This document shows positions 1 through 6,676 of a DNA stretch of 40,447 bases, piece by piece. Location of the stretch: NCBI GenBank assembly GCA_039795895.1, contig JBDKKW010000005.1, positions 1-40,447 of the forward strand, given 5' to 3'. The first letter of the stretch is position 1. Each line of letters begins with the position of its first letter. The notes below the pieces were generated by a model. That model was not told where the DNA came from, did not search any database, and saw only the letters and a program-made list of their open reading frames with translations. Made by a program: the position numbers and the translations under genes. This stretch comes from JBBTSQ01 sp039795895 (lineage in GTDB: Bacteria; Patescibacteriota; Minisyncoccia; Phycocordibacterales; JBAYGS01).

Positions 1-35
1 CGTTCGAGGATTTTGGTTTTAGTGAGGATGGACAT
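1..35 (-). CDS. possible start of a gene running off the left edge (partial)
   Basis: On the minus strand an ATG lies at 35-33, 13 bases after the stop codon of the DHFR-like gene, and opens a frame (MSILTKTKILE) that runs out of the window. The short spacing fits a third gene of the thyA-folA operon. Only 11 codons are visible, so no family can be named and the frame could be chance. Confidence 0.35.
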   Translation of the reverse strand, partial: MSILTKTKILE

Positions 36-48
36 GAGGCTTTTAAGC

Positions 49-552
49 TTAGTGAATAACAGAATACTCTAGTAGTAATGCATTATGCCCGAGTGCTGTT
101 GAAGACACAAGCGATAGGGTTGTATCAGTGGGTTTTTCTAATAATGAGATGCCGGCACCGAATAGTCTTGGTTCGAGTGTGAGATATATTTTGGATACCA
201 CCTTCGCTTCGAGAAAAAGAGAGTAAATAGAAGACCCGCCACAGATGGCCACTTCGCCATAACCCCGTTTTTCAAGAGATTCGAGGAGTTCTTTTGGGGG
301 GAGGGCAGTGGTCTCGATACCTGGCTGATCGTACTTCTTGTGTCGTGAGTAAACGACGATCAGGCGGTCTTTGAGGGGCTTCCCGATAGTCTCAAAGGTC
401 TTTGATCCCATTACTACCACCTTGGCTTGTTTGGTGCGCTCGATAAAGAACTTTTTGTCGGCTCCCGTCGTCCAAGCAAAAGATGGTTCATCTTTTTTTC
501 TGCCAATGAAGCCGTCAACCGAGCTCGCTGCGATAATAAAAGCGGAAATCAT
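49..552 (-). CDS. folA: dihydrofolate reductase-like protein (DHFR/RibD-C fold)
   Basis: 167 residues, the normal length for a bacterial DHFR. Family role: NADPH-dependent reduction of dihydrofolate to tetrahydrofolate in the cytosol, recycling the dihydrofolate released by thymidylate synthase. Seen: the N-terminal strand with AASSVDGFIG, the nucleotide-binding segment VVMGSKTFETIGKPL (residues 46-60) and the CGG loop (104-106) before SIY. The early segment differs from classical FolA: there is no obvious acidic substrate-binding residue after the first strand, and SFAWTTGADKKFF resembles RibD C-terminal-type reductases. Its start overlaps the upstream thyA-like stop by one base (TAATG), so the two are translationally coupled. 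Context strongly favours a folate role; a pterin or flavin-precursor reductase is the alternative. Confidence 0.8.
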   Translation of the reverse strand: MISAFIIAASSVDGFIGRKKDEPSFAWTTGADKKFFIERTKQAKVVVMGSKTFETIGKPLKDRLIVVYSRHKKYDQPGIETTALPPKELLESLEKRGYGEVAICGGSSIYSLFLEAKVVSKIYLTLEPRLFGAGISLLEKPTDTTLSLVSSTALGHNALLLEYSVIH

Positions 553-1388
553 TAGAGAACAATCTTTAATCCTTTAATTGGTTCTTGTGGTTTGTACTGA
601 GCATCAAGTGAGGCAATAATCTCATCTGCAAGCGTTTTATCTTTTTTAGTCGCTTGATCAAAACTGTTTGGGGGTAAAGTTAAGGTAATCTTTTTATGAG
701 TATTTGGTCGCTTGAGTAATTCTTCTGCTCCGGGATAATGTGTGTCATAAATATGTGCATTTGAAATCGAGTGTGTGTACATGCCAGGTTTGACACCTAA
801 CCGCTGTGCGAGAATACATAAAAGTAAACTAAATCCTGCAACATCGGAAGGGAAGCCGAGCATAACGTCATTTGAGCGAATGACGTTATGCAAATTCAAT
901 CGTCCACCAATAATATTGACGGTAAAGGCAAATAAGCACGGGACATTTTTCTTGGTGGCACCTCCCAGACCATCACTCGTCGGATCCCAAGTGATCACGA
1001 CTCCTTGGCGGGAGCTCGGTTCTTTTTCGAGGAGTGCTACTAGTTTACCCAACTGATCTCGTCCAAAATGTTTTCTCCAGCGATAGCCGTAGGCAACGGT
1101 TACTACATCACCAGGATTAGTAAATTCATCCCAAATCTTGGTGTAATCACGCAAGAAGTCCTCGGGTTTTCGGGCGCCTGAGATAAACCAAATCTGCTCG
1201 GCTACAAACATTTTGACTGGAATTTTGCGAAGAGTGAGAAGTGGAAAACCATCTTTTTCAAGATCGATAGAAAAACTGACACCAGGGATTGCTTTTGTTT
1301 CGTGTCCAGTCCGCTGGTTCACCTCAGCGATACCATTTTTCATGATATTTTGAACAAGATTTTGGTATATTTCATCAAATTTGGTCAT
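552..1388 (-). CDS. thyA: thymidylate synthase family protein with Asn-to-Asp specificity substitution
   Basis: 278 residues from the ATG at 1388. I prefer this start to the ATG at 1397 because the latter lies inside the -10 box TATAAT (1401-1396). The family methylates dUMP to dTMP using methylene-THF as carbon and hydride donor. Seen: a catalytic cysteine in NVPCLF (Cys151), the phosphate-binding Arg171 in VIRSNDVMLG, and the nucleotide-binding pair in SNAHIYDTHY. Odd points: where E. coli ThyA has GLPFNIAS with Asn177, this protein has GFPSDVAG, so Asp182 occupies the position that selects uracil over cytosine; the His usually following the catalytic Cys is Leu. In the family, Asp at this position is known from dCMP hydroxymethylases. 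The substrate is therefore uncertain (dUMP or dCMP). First gene of an operon with the DHFR-like gene. Confidence 0.88.
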   Translation of the reverse strand: MTKFDEIYQNLVQNIMKNGIAEVNQRTGHETKAIPGVSFSIDLEKDGFPLLTLRKIPVKMFVAEQIWFISGARKPEDFLRDYTKIWDEFTNPGDVVTVAYGYRWRKHFGRDQLGKLVALLEKEPSSRQGVVITWDPTSDGLGGATKKNVPCLFAFTVNIIGGRLNLHNVIRSNDVMLGFPSDVAGFSLLLCILAQRLGVKPGMYTHSISNAHIYDTHYPGAEELLKRPNTHKKITLTLPPNSFDQATKKDKTLADEIIASLDAQYKPQEPIKGLKIVL

Positions 1389-1423
1389 TTGGTTCATTAT
1401 ATCGCTCGTGATACGATATGCAA
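1389..1423. promoter_or_regulatory. overlapping divergent promoters for thyA-like and dCMP-deaminase-like genes
   Basis: Minus strand: TTGCAT (1423-1418), 16-base spacer, TATAAT (1401-1396), predicted start at about 1389 next to the ATG at 1388. Plus strand: TTGGTT (1389-1394), 17-base spacer, TACGAT (1412-1417) with an extended TG, predicted start next to the ATG at 1426. The two promoters occupy the same 35 bases on opposite strands, so polymerase can presumably use only one at a time. Confidence 0.65.
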
Positions 1424-1425
1424 CG

Positions 1426-1941
1426 ATGACAATTCAATATCCATATATCCCAACTGGCCGAACTATTTTGTACGTGAACGACGGTAATGAGTTTATGCAA
1501 GAAGCGAAGCGGTGGCGGAACACGCAGTCATCAGAATCGGTCCAGCCGACCGGTGCGGTGATTGTGAAAAATGGAAAAATTGTTTCTGGGGGTGCCAATC
1601 AGTCTCGACTACGATCAAAGTGGCTCTCAAAGCTACATAGTCGATTGTGTATCAGAAAAATATGCAAAGTGAAGACGGGGACGAAGTACTGGCTTTGTCC
1701 GGGGTGCGCTACATACAAAGAGCATGCCGAAGCACAGGCTGTAATGGATGGTAAAAAGCGTGGAGTGGATATGTCCAACTCGGATTTGTATTTGTATGGT
1801 CACTGGTGGTGCTGTAAGCCGTGCTGGGACGCTATGATTGGGGGAGGAATTAAAGACGTGCACCTACTTTCAGGGAGTGAGATTCTCTTTAATAGGAGTC
1901 ACCCAGAAAACGCATTACCAAATCGTGTGGAAAAGAAGTAA
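1426..1941 (+). CDS. deoxycytidylate (dCMP) deaminase-like zinc protein
   Basis: 171 residues from ATG 1426, chosen because a TGA-TACGAT extended -10 lies just upstream; an internal ATG at 1495 is possible. The cytidine deaminase superfamily hydrolyses cytosine to uracil with a zinc-activated water. Seen: His100-Ala-Glu102 (KEHAEAQAVM) as zinc ligand and proton shuttle, and Cys130-Lys-Pro-Cys133 in WCCKPCW as the other zinc ligands. A further pair, Cys91-Pro-Gly-Cys94, could bind a structural zinc. It diverges from the thyA-like gene with 37 bases between starts, so the natural reading is dCMP to dUMP supplying ThyA. If ThyA acts on dCMP instead, this enzyme could act after it on 5-methyl-dCMP. 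The class (dCMP deaminase or another CDA member) is inferred from context. Confidence 0.8.
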   Translation: MTIQYPYIPTGRTILYVNDGNEFMQEAKRWRNTQSSESVQPTGAVIVKNGKIVSGGANQSRLRSKWLSKLHSRLCIRKICKVKTGTKYWLCPGCATYKEHAEAQAVMDGKKRGVDMSNSDLYLYGHWWCCKPCWDAMIGGGIKDVHLLSGSEILFNRSHPENALPNRVEKK

Positions 1942-1950
1942 TCTCTTCTC

Positions 1951-1979
1951 TTGCATTCAAAAGAGGGTAGTGCTATTCT
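1951..1979 (+). promoter_or_regulatory. sigma70-type promoter for an ORF-less transcript
   Basis: TTGCAT (1951-1956), 17-base spacer, TATTCT (1974-1979) preceded by TGC (extended -10). No reading frame follows; a hairpin with a T-tail ends the unit at about 2147. Predicted start is about 1986. Confidence 0.55.
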
Positions 1980-1985
1980 AAGTGT

Positions 1986-2147
1986 GTTCCCCGTACGACC
2001 TGCAAAGGTTTACGACGCAAAGGGAACATTGTTCCCCCTAAGGGCACACCATCGCCCTAACCCCTGCATTGTGCAGGTGGACACACATCAGTCGCAAGTG
2101 CCTTCTTGACTCACGTCTCGAAGCTCGCACTTGCGACTTTTTCTTTT
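1986..2147 (+). ncRNA. candidate structured small RNA, unidentified
   Basis: About 160 bases between a good promoter and a terminator, with no convincing ORF. Seen: GTTCCC and GGGAAC able to pair across a segment that contains a near tandem repeat (ACGACCTGCAAAGG then ACGACGCAAAGG), an AGGGC/GCCCT pair, a CCTGCA-TTG-TGCAGG hairpin, and a 12-bp terminator stem. I do not recognise RNase P, tmRNA, SRP, 6S, THF or glycine riboswitch signatures. It ends well before glyA (2304), so it is more likely a stand-alone RNA than a glyA leader. Confidence 0.45.
2090..2147 (+). terminator. intrinsic terminator of the candidate small RNA
   Basis: AGTCGCAAGTGC (2090-2101) pairs perfectly with GCACTTGCGACT (2127-2138), followed by TTTTTCTTTT. 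The 25-base loop is long for a terminator. Confidence 0.6.
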
Positions 2148-2149
2148 CC

Positions 2150-2230
2150 CAATTTTGTCCGCGAGTCTGACGAGTGGTTACAAAATTGAGGACCCAGCAC
2201 CTTTTCCAAAAAGGTGCTGGGTGGTTTTTT
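2150..2230 (+). repeat. two-hairpin element, copy 1 (CCCAGCACC family)
   Basis: First hairpin: CAATTTTGT (2150-2158) with ACAAAATTG (2180-2188). Second hairpin: CCCAGCACCTTTT with AAAAGGTGCTGGG (2193-2221), then a T-run (2225-2230). A second copy with the same arrangement lies after ssb (23629-23695). The second hairpin can serve as a terminator, insulating glyA from upstream transcription. Confidence 0.6.
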
Positions 2231-2303
2231 GTCTCTCGAGTGACTTTGTGTTCTATTTCTAATAATGCTTTTTCCTTTTTCATTTTTACCATATACTTCC
2301 CAT

Positions 2304-3506
2304 ATGAAAGACACTCAAATCAAAAAATTCTTGGAGGCAGAAAAGAAGCGACAGAAAAAAGTCATTAATTTAATTGCGTCAGAAAATGTGGTGTCAAAAG
2401 ATGTGCTCGAAGCCCTTGGCTCAGAGCTTACCAACAAATACGCCGAAGGCTATCCGGGCAAGCGATATTACGGGGGGAACGAAGTGGTAGATCAAATCGA
2501 ATCCTTGGCGCAGGCCCGCGCATTGAAACTTTTCGGTCTCTCTCCCGACAAATGGCATGTGAATGTCCAGCCACTTTCGGGCTCGCCAGCCAACCTAGCA
2601 GTCTTTCTCGCGCTCGTACCCAAAGAGGGGAAGATAATGGGTATGTCGCTCGCACATGGCGGACATCTTACACACGGTCAAAAAGTATCAGCGACGGGGA
2701 AATTTTGGTCATCAGTACAATTTGGTGTTGATCAAAAGACTGAACTCCTCGATTTTGAGGTGATCAAAAAGCAGGCTATTGCCGAAAAGCCAAACATTAT
2801 CGTTGCAGGATTTACCGCCTATCCAAGAATTGTTGATTTTAAAAAGTTTCGTGAGGTGGCAGATGTCTGCGGAGCGATTTTGATGGTGGATATGTCTCAT
2901 TTTGCTGGCCTTGTGGCGGGGAAAGCGTATCCGACTCCATTTGAATACGCTGATGTGGTGACGACTACAGTACACAAAACCCTTCGCGGTCCTCGCTCGG
3001 CTTTGATTTTTGTACGAAAAGATAAAACCAAGCTCGATGCTAAAGGCAAAGAGGTTTCTTTTGCTGACCTTATCGACAAGGCGGTGTTCCCAGGGCTTCA
3101 GGGTGGTCCACACTTAAACCAAGTAGCAGCGGTGGCAGTGGCACTCAAAGAAGCCTCGCTTCCTGCTTTCAAACAATACGCAAAACAAGTTGTGAAAAAT
3201 GCAAAGGTACTTGCCGATGAACTCACTCGTCTCGGTTGGCGGATTATTTCTGGAGGTACCGACTCACATCTCGTCTTGATTGATACGTGGATGGAGGGAA
3301 AGGGTATTTCCGGCAAAGAGGCTAGTGACCGTCTCGAAAAAGAGGGGATCATTGTAAATAAAAATGGTATTCCGTTTGATACTCGTCCGCCGACAGATCC
3401 TTCTGGTATTCGTGTCGGCTCCGCCGCCGAAACTACTCGAGGTAAGAAAGAAAAAGACTTTAAAAAGATCGCAGAGCGTATTGATAAAATTTTAAAGAAA
3501 AGATAG
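2304..3506 (+). CDS. glyA: serine hydroxymethyltransferase
   Basis: 400 residues, near family length. PLP enzyme converting serine and THF to glycine and 5,10-methylene-THF, the one-carbon donor for the neighbouring thyA-like enzyme. Seen: N-terminal LIASENVVS, the YAEGYPGKRYYGGNE substrate and dimer segment, the internal-aldimine Lys225 in TTTVHKTLRGPR, and a C-terminal GIRVGSAAETTRG close to the canonical GxRxGTPAxTTRG. Start at ATG 2304 gives the standard N-terminus MKDTQIKKFLEAE; a TATACT box at 2292-2297 ends six bases before the ATG and no Shine-Dalgarno is visible, suggesting a leaderless mRNA. It lies between the dCMP-deaminase-like gene and tmk, on the same strand. Confidence 0.97.
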   Translation: MKDTQIKKFLEAEKKRQKKVINLIASENVVSKDVLEALGSELTNKYAEGYPGKRYYGGNEVVDQIESLAQARALKLFGLSPDKWHVNVQPLSGSPANLAVFLALVPKEGKIMGMSLAHGGHLTHGQKVSATGKFWSSVQFGVDQKTELLDFEVIKKQAIAEKPNIIVAGFTAYPRIVDFKKFREVADVCGAILMVDMSHFAGLVAGKAYPTPFEYADVVTTTVHKTLRGPRSALIFVRKDKTKLDAKGKEVSFADLIDKAVFPGLQGGPHLNQVAAVAVALKEASLPAFKQYAKQVVKNAKVLADELTRLGWRIISGGTDSHLVLIDTWMEGKGISGKEASDRLEKEGIIVNKNGIPFDTRPPTDPSGIRVGSAAETTRGKKEKDFKKIAERIDKILKKR

Positions 3507-3575
3507 GTTGTGTTTATAGGGTTGGTTTGCTAGTCTTGAGGAAGAATACTGTACTGTAAAATACTTATTATAAAA

Positions 3576-4277
3576 ATGAAACCATTTATCGTCGTCGAAG
3601 GTCTTGATGGTTCGGGTAAAGGCACTACTTTGGAAAGACTCAAGGCTGAGTATGCTTGGCCAACTGAGGTCGTGTTTACCCGTGAGCCGGGTGGGACTCC
3701 CTACGCCGAAGTGATTCGCGATGTAGCTCTCAATAACCCGCTTGCCAAGGGGGCTGATGGAGCAACACTTTTTCATCTCGTTTGGGCTGCGCGACACGAT
3801 CATCTTCAAAATCTGATTAAGCCTGCACTTACTGCCGGCAAGATCGTGGTCTGTGATCGTTTTGATTCATCCACCTACGCCTACAATGTGGTGGCGCAGG
3901 GTGCGGAACATTTGGATGAGCTCTTTTGGCAGACTCGCAAAGCTTGTCTCAAAGATTGTCGGCCGAGTCTCTATATTATCCTTGATGTGGATGCAAAGGT
4001 GGCTCAAGCTCGAATTCAGAATCGCCCCGGGGGCAATCATTTTGATGATCGGAAGATGGAATTTCATGAGAAAGTCCGAGCCGGACTTTTGAAATTTCGC
4101 GAGGGATTACATAAGGTCTGGTATTATCTTAGAACTGACCACGAGACTGGAGAGTTTGGTGTCGAGATGGCTCCGCGAGCAGAATTGGTTGATGCCAATC
4201 GAACACCTGATGAGGTGTATGCCAGTGTGGTTAGGATCATTGAGGAACACCTCGCTGTTCGATCTCACAAAGAATAA
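3576..4277 (+). CDS. tmk: thymidylate kinase
   Basis: 233 residues, slightly longer than typical (about 205-215) with an extended C-terminal part. Phosphorylates dTMP to dTDP with ATP. Seen: P-loop GLDGSGKGT (residues 9-17), FTREPGGTPYAE for dTMP binding, the DRF motif (94-96) followed by SSTYAY, and NRPGGNHFDD in the lid region. No Shine-Dalgarno precedes the ATG; AT-rich -10-like boxes (TAAAAT 3557-3562, TATTAT 3566-3571) sit immediately upstream. It completes the local dTMP pathway with thyA-like, folA-like, glyA and the deaminase. A terminator follows. Residues 132-233 diverge somewhat from well-known TMKs. Confidence 0.93.
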   Translation: MKPFIVVEGLDGSGKGTTLERLKAEYAWPTEVVFTREPGGTPYAEVIRDVALNNPLAKGADGATLFHLVWAARHDHLQNLIKPALTAGKIVVCDRFDSSTYAYNVVAQGAEHLDELFWQTRKACLKDCRPSLYIILDVDAKVAQARIQNRPGGNHFDDRKMEFHEKVRAGLLKFREGLHKVWYYLRTDHETGEFGVEMAPRAELVDANRTPDEVYASVVRIIEEHLAVRSHKE

Positions 4278-4289
4278 GTTTTAAGCATA

Positions 4290-4320
4290 AGCGGTAGGGT
4301 AATCCCTCCCGCTTTTTCTT
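4290..4320 (+). terminator. terminator after tmk
   Basis: AGCGG-T-AGGG pairs with CCCT-C-CCGCT over 4290-4312, followed by TTTTCTTTT. Confidence 0.75.
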
Positions 4321-4340
4321 TTGCATTTTCCTATCTCTCT

Positions 4341-4373
4341 TTAGAAATTAGGAATTATAATTTAGAAATTTAT
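4341..4373. repeat. AT-rich TTTAGAAATT repeat, copy 1
   Basis: TTTAGAAATTAGGAATTATA followed by ATTTAGAAATTT, largely self-complementary. The same words recur as an inverted pair at 25319-25412. It lies between the tmk terminator and the argS promoter. Confidence 0.55.
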
Positions 4374-4379
4374 TTCTGA

Positions 4380-4408
4380 TTGTGAGTTCCTAGTTTATTC
4401 GCTATAGT
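4380..4408 (+). promoter_or_regulatory. argS promoter
   Basis: TTGTGA (4380-4385), 17-base spacer, TATAGT (4403-4408). The predicted transcription start coincides with the GTG at 4415, implying a leaderless message. Confidence 0.65.
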
Positions 4409-4414
4409 AGTACC

Positions 4415-6112
4415 GTGATTACCGAGACACTCCAAAAGTACATACAGGAAGCACTGAAAGCGCTCAATATTGAGTCGCAACAGATAACACTCGAACATCC
4501 GGGCGAGCTTTCGCATGGGGACTTTGCTACCAATATTGCACTGGCTCTCTGTAAAAAAGTGGGTATGAAGCCAAGAGAATTGGCGGAGAAGATTGTTGTC
4601 AAGCTCTCAGAAAAATTGCCACCTGAAATTGCTAAAATCGAAATCGCTGGTCCGGGATTTATCAATTTCCATCTTTCGAAGGATTTTTTGGTTGGGGAGG
4701 TTGTTCGTGTTGTATCGGAAGGCGAGCTGTATGGCTTTAATAAGCGTCTTGTTGGTAAAACAGTGATGATTGAATACACTAGTCCAAATCTTTTTAAACC
4801 ATTACATATTGGTAACTTGGTGGGTAACATCTTGGGTGAATCACTCTCTCGATTATTGATTGCGAGTGGGGCATCAGTAAAGAGAATTAACTATCCATCC
4901 GATATTGGACTTACGGTTGCCAAAGGTGTGTGGGGACTTCAAAAAACAAAAGGCAATCCCAAAGATATTAAAGCACTTGGCGAGGCGTATCGAGTGGGTA
5001 ACACCGCCTATGATGAAGCGAGCGAAGAAAAGAAAGAAATCGAGCTTATTAACAAAGCTTTGTACGAAGATTCAAATCCGACACTCACCACTTTGCGAAA
5101 CGAGGGGATCGCAACATCACTCGCACATCTCGAAATGCTCTGTAAAAAGCTCGGTACTAAGTTCGATACCCAATTTTTTGAAAGCCAATCAGCTCTCCTT
5201 GGTCGAGATATTGTACTTGCAAACATGACTACTGGTATTTTTGAAAAAAGTGATGGGGCGGTGGTATATAAAGGTGAAGCAGATGGTCTTCATACTCGAG
5301 TATTTCTCAATTCTCAAGGTTTACCGACCTATGAGGCAAAAGAAGTGGGACTTTTTAAGCTTAAGAGCGGAGCTTATCCAAATTTTGATACTTCGATAAC
5401 AGTGACGGGCAATGAACAACTCGACTTTTTCAAAGTGGTCTTTTCTGCAATTCAAAAAGTATTTAAGGAGGAGACGAAAGGGAAAATACTCCGACATATA
5501 CCAAATGGCTTTTTGACTCTCACGACAGGTAAGATGTCATCTCGAAAGGGGAATGTGATTACCGGAGAGTCACTTATTGAGACAGTTCAAGAAATGGTCA
5601 GAGACAGGGTCAAGGATCGGGGTTTTGATGTATCAACTACGGAATTAGTTGCGGAAGCAGTGGCTATCGGTGCAATCAAGTATTCGATTCTTCGTCAGCA
5701 GATGGGAAGTAATATTATTTTCGATTTTGAAAAATCACTTTCGTTTGAAGGTGACTCTGGGCCATATCTGCAATACACGACCGTCCGCGCAAGGACCGTC
5801 CTTGCGAAAGCAAAGAGTGTGGGACTTGCTCCGGATGCGACTATTGTTCCAAAAGAGGTGGGCGAGCTCGAGCGCACTCTGTATCGTTTCCCAGAAGTGC
5901 TCGCAAAAGCCTCTCTTGAATATGCTCCGCATCTCTTGGTGACTTTTGCTATTGAGCTCTCGGCGTCTTTCAACGCCTACTATGGCAACAATCTTATTAT
6001 TGATGAGAAAAATCCTGAATCTCCGTATCGTCTCGCGCTGACTTCTGCGGTAGCGATGACTCTTGAAAAGATTCTGCATCTACTCGCGATTCCAGTGCCG
6101 GAGAGGATGTAA
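4415..6112 (+). CDS. argS: arginyl-tRNA synthetase
   Basis: 565 residues, full length for the class I enzyme that charges tRNA-Arg. Seen: the N-terminal additional domain (about 1-85) with GDFATNIALAL, the catalytic HIGH-type motif at 129-134 (PLHIGN), the signature KMSSRKGN (from Lys373), the FEGDSGPYLQYTTVRAR segment and a C-terminal DALR-type anticodon domain ending ILHLLAIPVPERM. The start is a GTG at 4415, matching family N-termini (ITETLQKYIQEAL); the predicted transcription start falls on it. Inside the gene CGCAAGGAC (5788-5796) and GTCCTTGCG (5798-5806) form a tight inverted repeat with a one-base centre. An ORF-less transcript candidate follows directly. Confidence 0.97.
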   Translation: MITETLQKYIQEALKALNIESQQITLEHPGELSHGDFATNIALALCKKVGMKPRELAEKIVVKLSEKLPPEIAKIEIAGPGFINFHLSKDFLVGEVVRVVSEGELYGFNKRLVGKTVMIEYTSPNLFKPLHIGNLVGNILGESLSRLLIASGASVKRINYPSDIGLTVAKGVWGLQKTKGNPKDIKALGEAYRVGNTAYDEASEEKKEIELINKALYEDSNPTLTTLRNEGIATSLAHLEMLCKKLGTKFDTQFFESQSALLGRDIVLANMTTGIFEKSDGAVVYKGEADGLHTRVFLNSQGLPTYEAKEVGLFKLKSGAYPNFDTSITVTGNEQLDFFKVVFSAIQKVFKEETKGKILRHIPNGFLTLTTGKMSSRKGNVITGESLIETVQEMVRDRVKDRGFDVSTTELVAEAVAIGAIKYSILRQQMGSNIIFDFEKSLSFEGDSGPYLQYTTVRARTVLAKAKSVGLAPDATIVPKEVGELERTLYRFPEVLAKASLEYAPHLLVTFAIELSASFNAYYGNNLIIDEKNPESPYRLALTSAVAMTLEKILHLLAIPVPERM

Positions 6113-6120
6113 GAACTGAC

Positions 6121-6149
6121 TTGACTGATAAATTCCTGTTTGCTAGCAT
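6121..6149 (+). promoter_or_regulatory. promoter of a second ORF-less transcript
   Basis: TTGACT (6121-6126), 17-base spacer, TAGCAT (6144-6149) with an upstream TGC extended -10. Predicted start about 6156. It begins nine bases after the argS stop. Confidence 0.6.
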
Positions 6150-6155
6150 TGACTC

Positions 6156-6470
6156 AGATACAAGTGGCAGTCGAATATCAAGCTGACAGTAACTCTGTCG
6201 GTAGTTGATTAAAGGGACTGAAATTGAAGTGATCGAAAGATCAATTCTCGCTTGGTGTTCTTTTTGGAGAGCATTAAGTTGTAACCCAGACGGGAAGCTA
6301 AGTGTGGGTAGATGCATAATCTACTACAACACGAAGCACTCGCTACGATTCGATGGGGGTGTATGCACCCATTGTGACCTCCATTTCGGTGGAGTATTGT
6401 CGCATTGCGCGACTAGGTAGGGTAGGCTTACATTTGTATCACTAACGGTTCACCTCGAGTGAACCGTTTT
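6156..6470 (+). ncRNA. candidate large structured RNA (about 310 bases), unidentified
   Basis: Between promoter and terminator lies a run of hairpins with short stable loops: CTGACAG/CTGTCGG, TGATC-GAAA-GATCA (GNRA loop, about 6231-6243), GTAGAT/ATCTAC, GGGTG-TATG-CACCC, CTCCA/TGGAG with a TTTCGG loop, and GTCGC/GCGAC. The dense hairpins, the promoter and the terminator suggest a structural RNA rather than a spacer. I looked for RNase P (GAGGAAAGTC), tmRNA (CCA end, tag frame), SRP (GGAAGxAGC apical loop) and 5S features and found no convincing match. It could be a strongly divergent known RNA or a new one. Confidence 0.5.
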
Positions 6471-6478
6471 CTTTTATT
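6448..6478 (+). terminator. terminator of the 6.2-kb RNA candidate
   Basis: CGGTTCAC and GTGAACCG pair around a short CTCGA loop, followed by TTTTCTTTT. Confidence 0.75.
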
Positions 6479-6499
6479 TGTATAAAGTCACTATCAGTA

Positions 6500-6527
6500 T
6501 TGACTTTTTATTATATTAGTGTAATGT
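6500..6527 (+). promoter_or_regulatory. promoter for the 6.7-kb orphan gene
   Basis: TTGACT (6500-6505), 16-base AT-rich spacer, TAATGT (6522-6527). Weaker -10 than those of the other orphan genes. Confidence 0.45.
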
Positions 6528-6565
6528 TATTCTCAGATTTAGAGTACCTTACAAACAAGAAGTTG

Positions 6566-6616
6566 ATTCGCCACAGCTCTAACGTCCGAAAAGCGGGCAT
6601 TGGAGCTGTGGCGAAT
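6566..6616 (+). promoter_or_regulatory. stable leader hairpin upstream of the 6.7-kb orphan gene
   Basis: ATTCGCCACAGCTC (6566-6579) pairs perfectly with GAGCTGTGGCGAAT (6603-6616) around a 23-base loop. It lies in the predicted 5-prime untranslated leader, with no T-run after it, so it is more like a leader regulatory structure or protein-binding site than a terminator. Confidence 0.55.
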
Positions 6617-6640
6617 TCTCGCCTACCTTCACAACCTGCT

Positions 6641-6676
6641 ATGGCAAGGCATAGTCGCAACATAGTAATCCTATGA
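6641..6676 (+). CDS. possible 11-codon leader ORF coupled to the next gene
   Basis: ATG at 6641 opens MARHSRNIVIL, whose TGA (6674-6676) overlaps the ATG at 6673 of the downstream gene in ATGA fashion. The downstream gene lacks a Shine-Dalgarno, so coupling through this frame is plausible, but the leader frame has no clear ribosome-binding site either. It may be chance. Confidence 0.3.
   Translation: MARHSRNIVIL

Noticed and set aside
1302..1487. 61-codon plus-strand frame across the thyA/deaminase divergence
   Set aside because: It covers the divergent promoters and the thyA 5-prime end; no coding features.
2038..2314. Minus-strand frames of 67-84 codons upstream of glyA
   Set aside because: They run through hairpins and a terminator and overlap the glyA start; no family features.
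6300..6420. Resemblance to 5S rRNA (GGGAAGCTAAG like loop C) and to the tmRNA start (GATTCGATGGGG)
   Set aside because: Only about a dozen bases match in each case; partner strands, the CCA end and a tag frame are missing.
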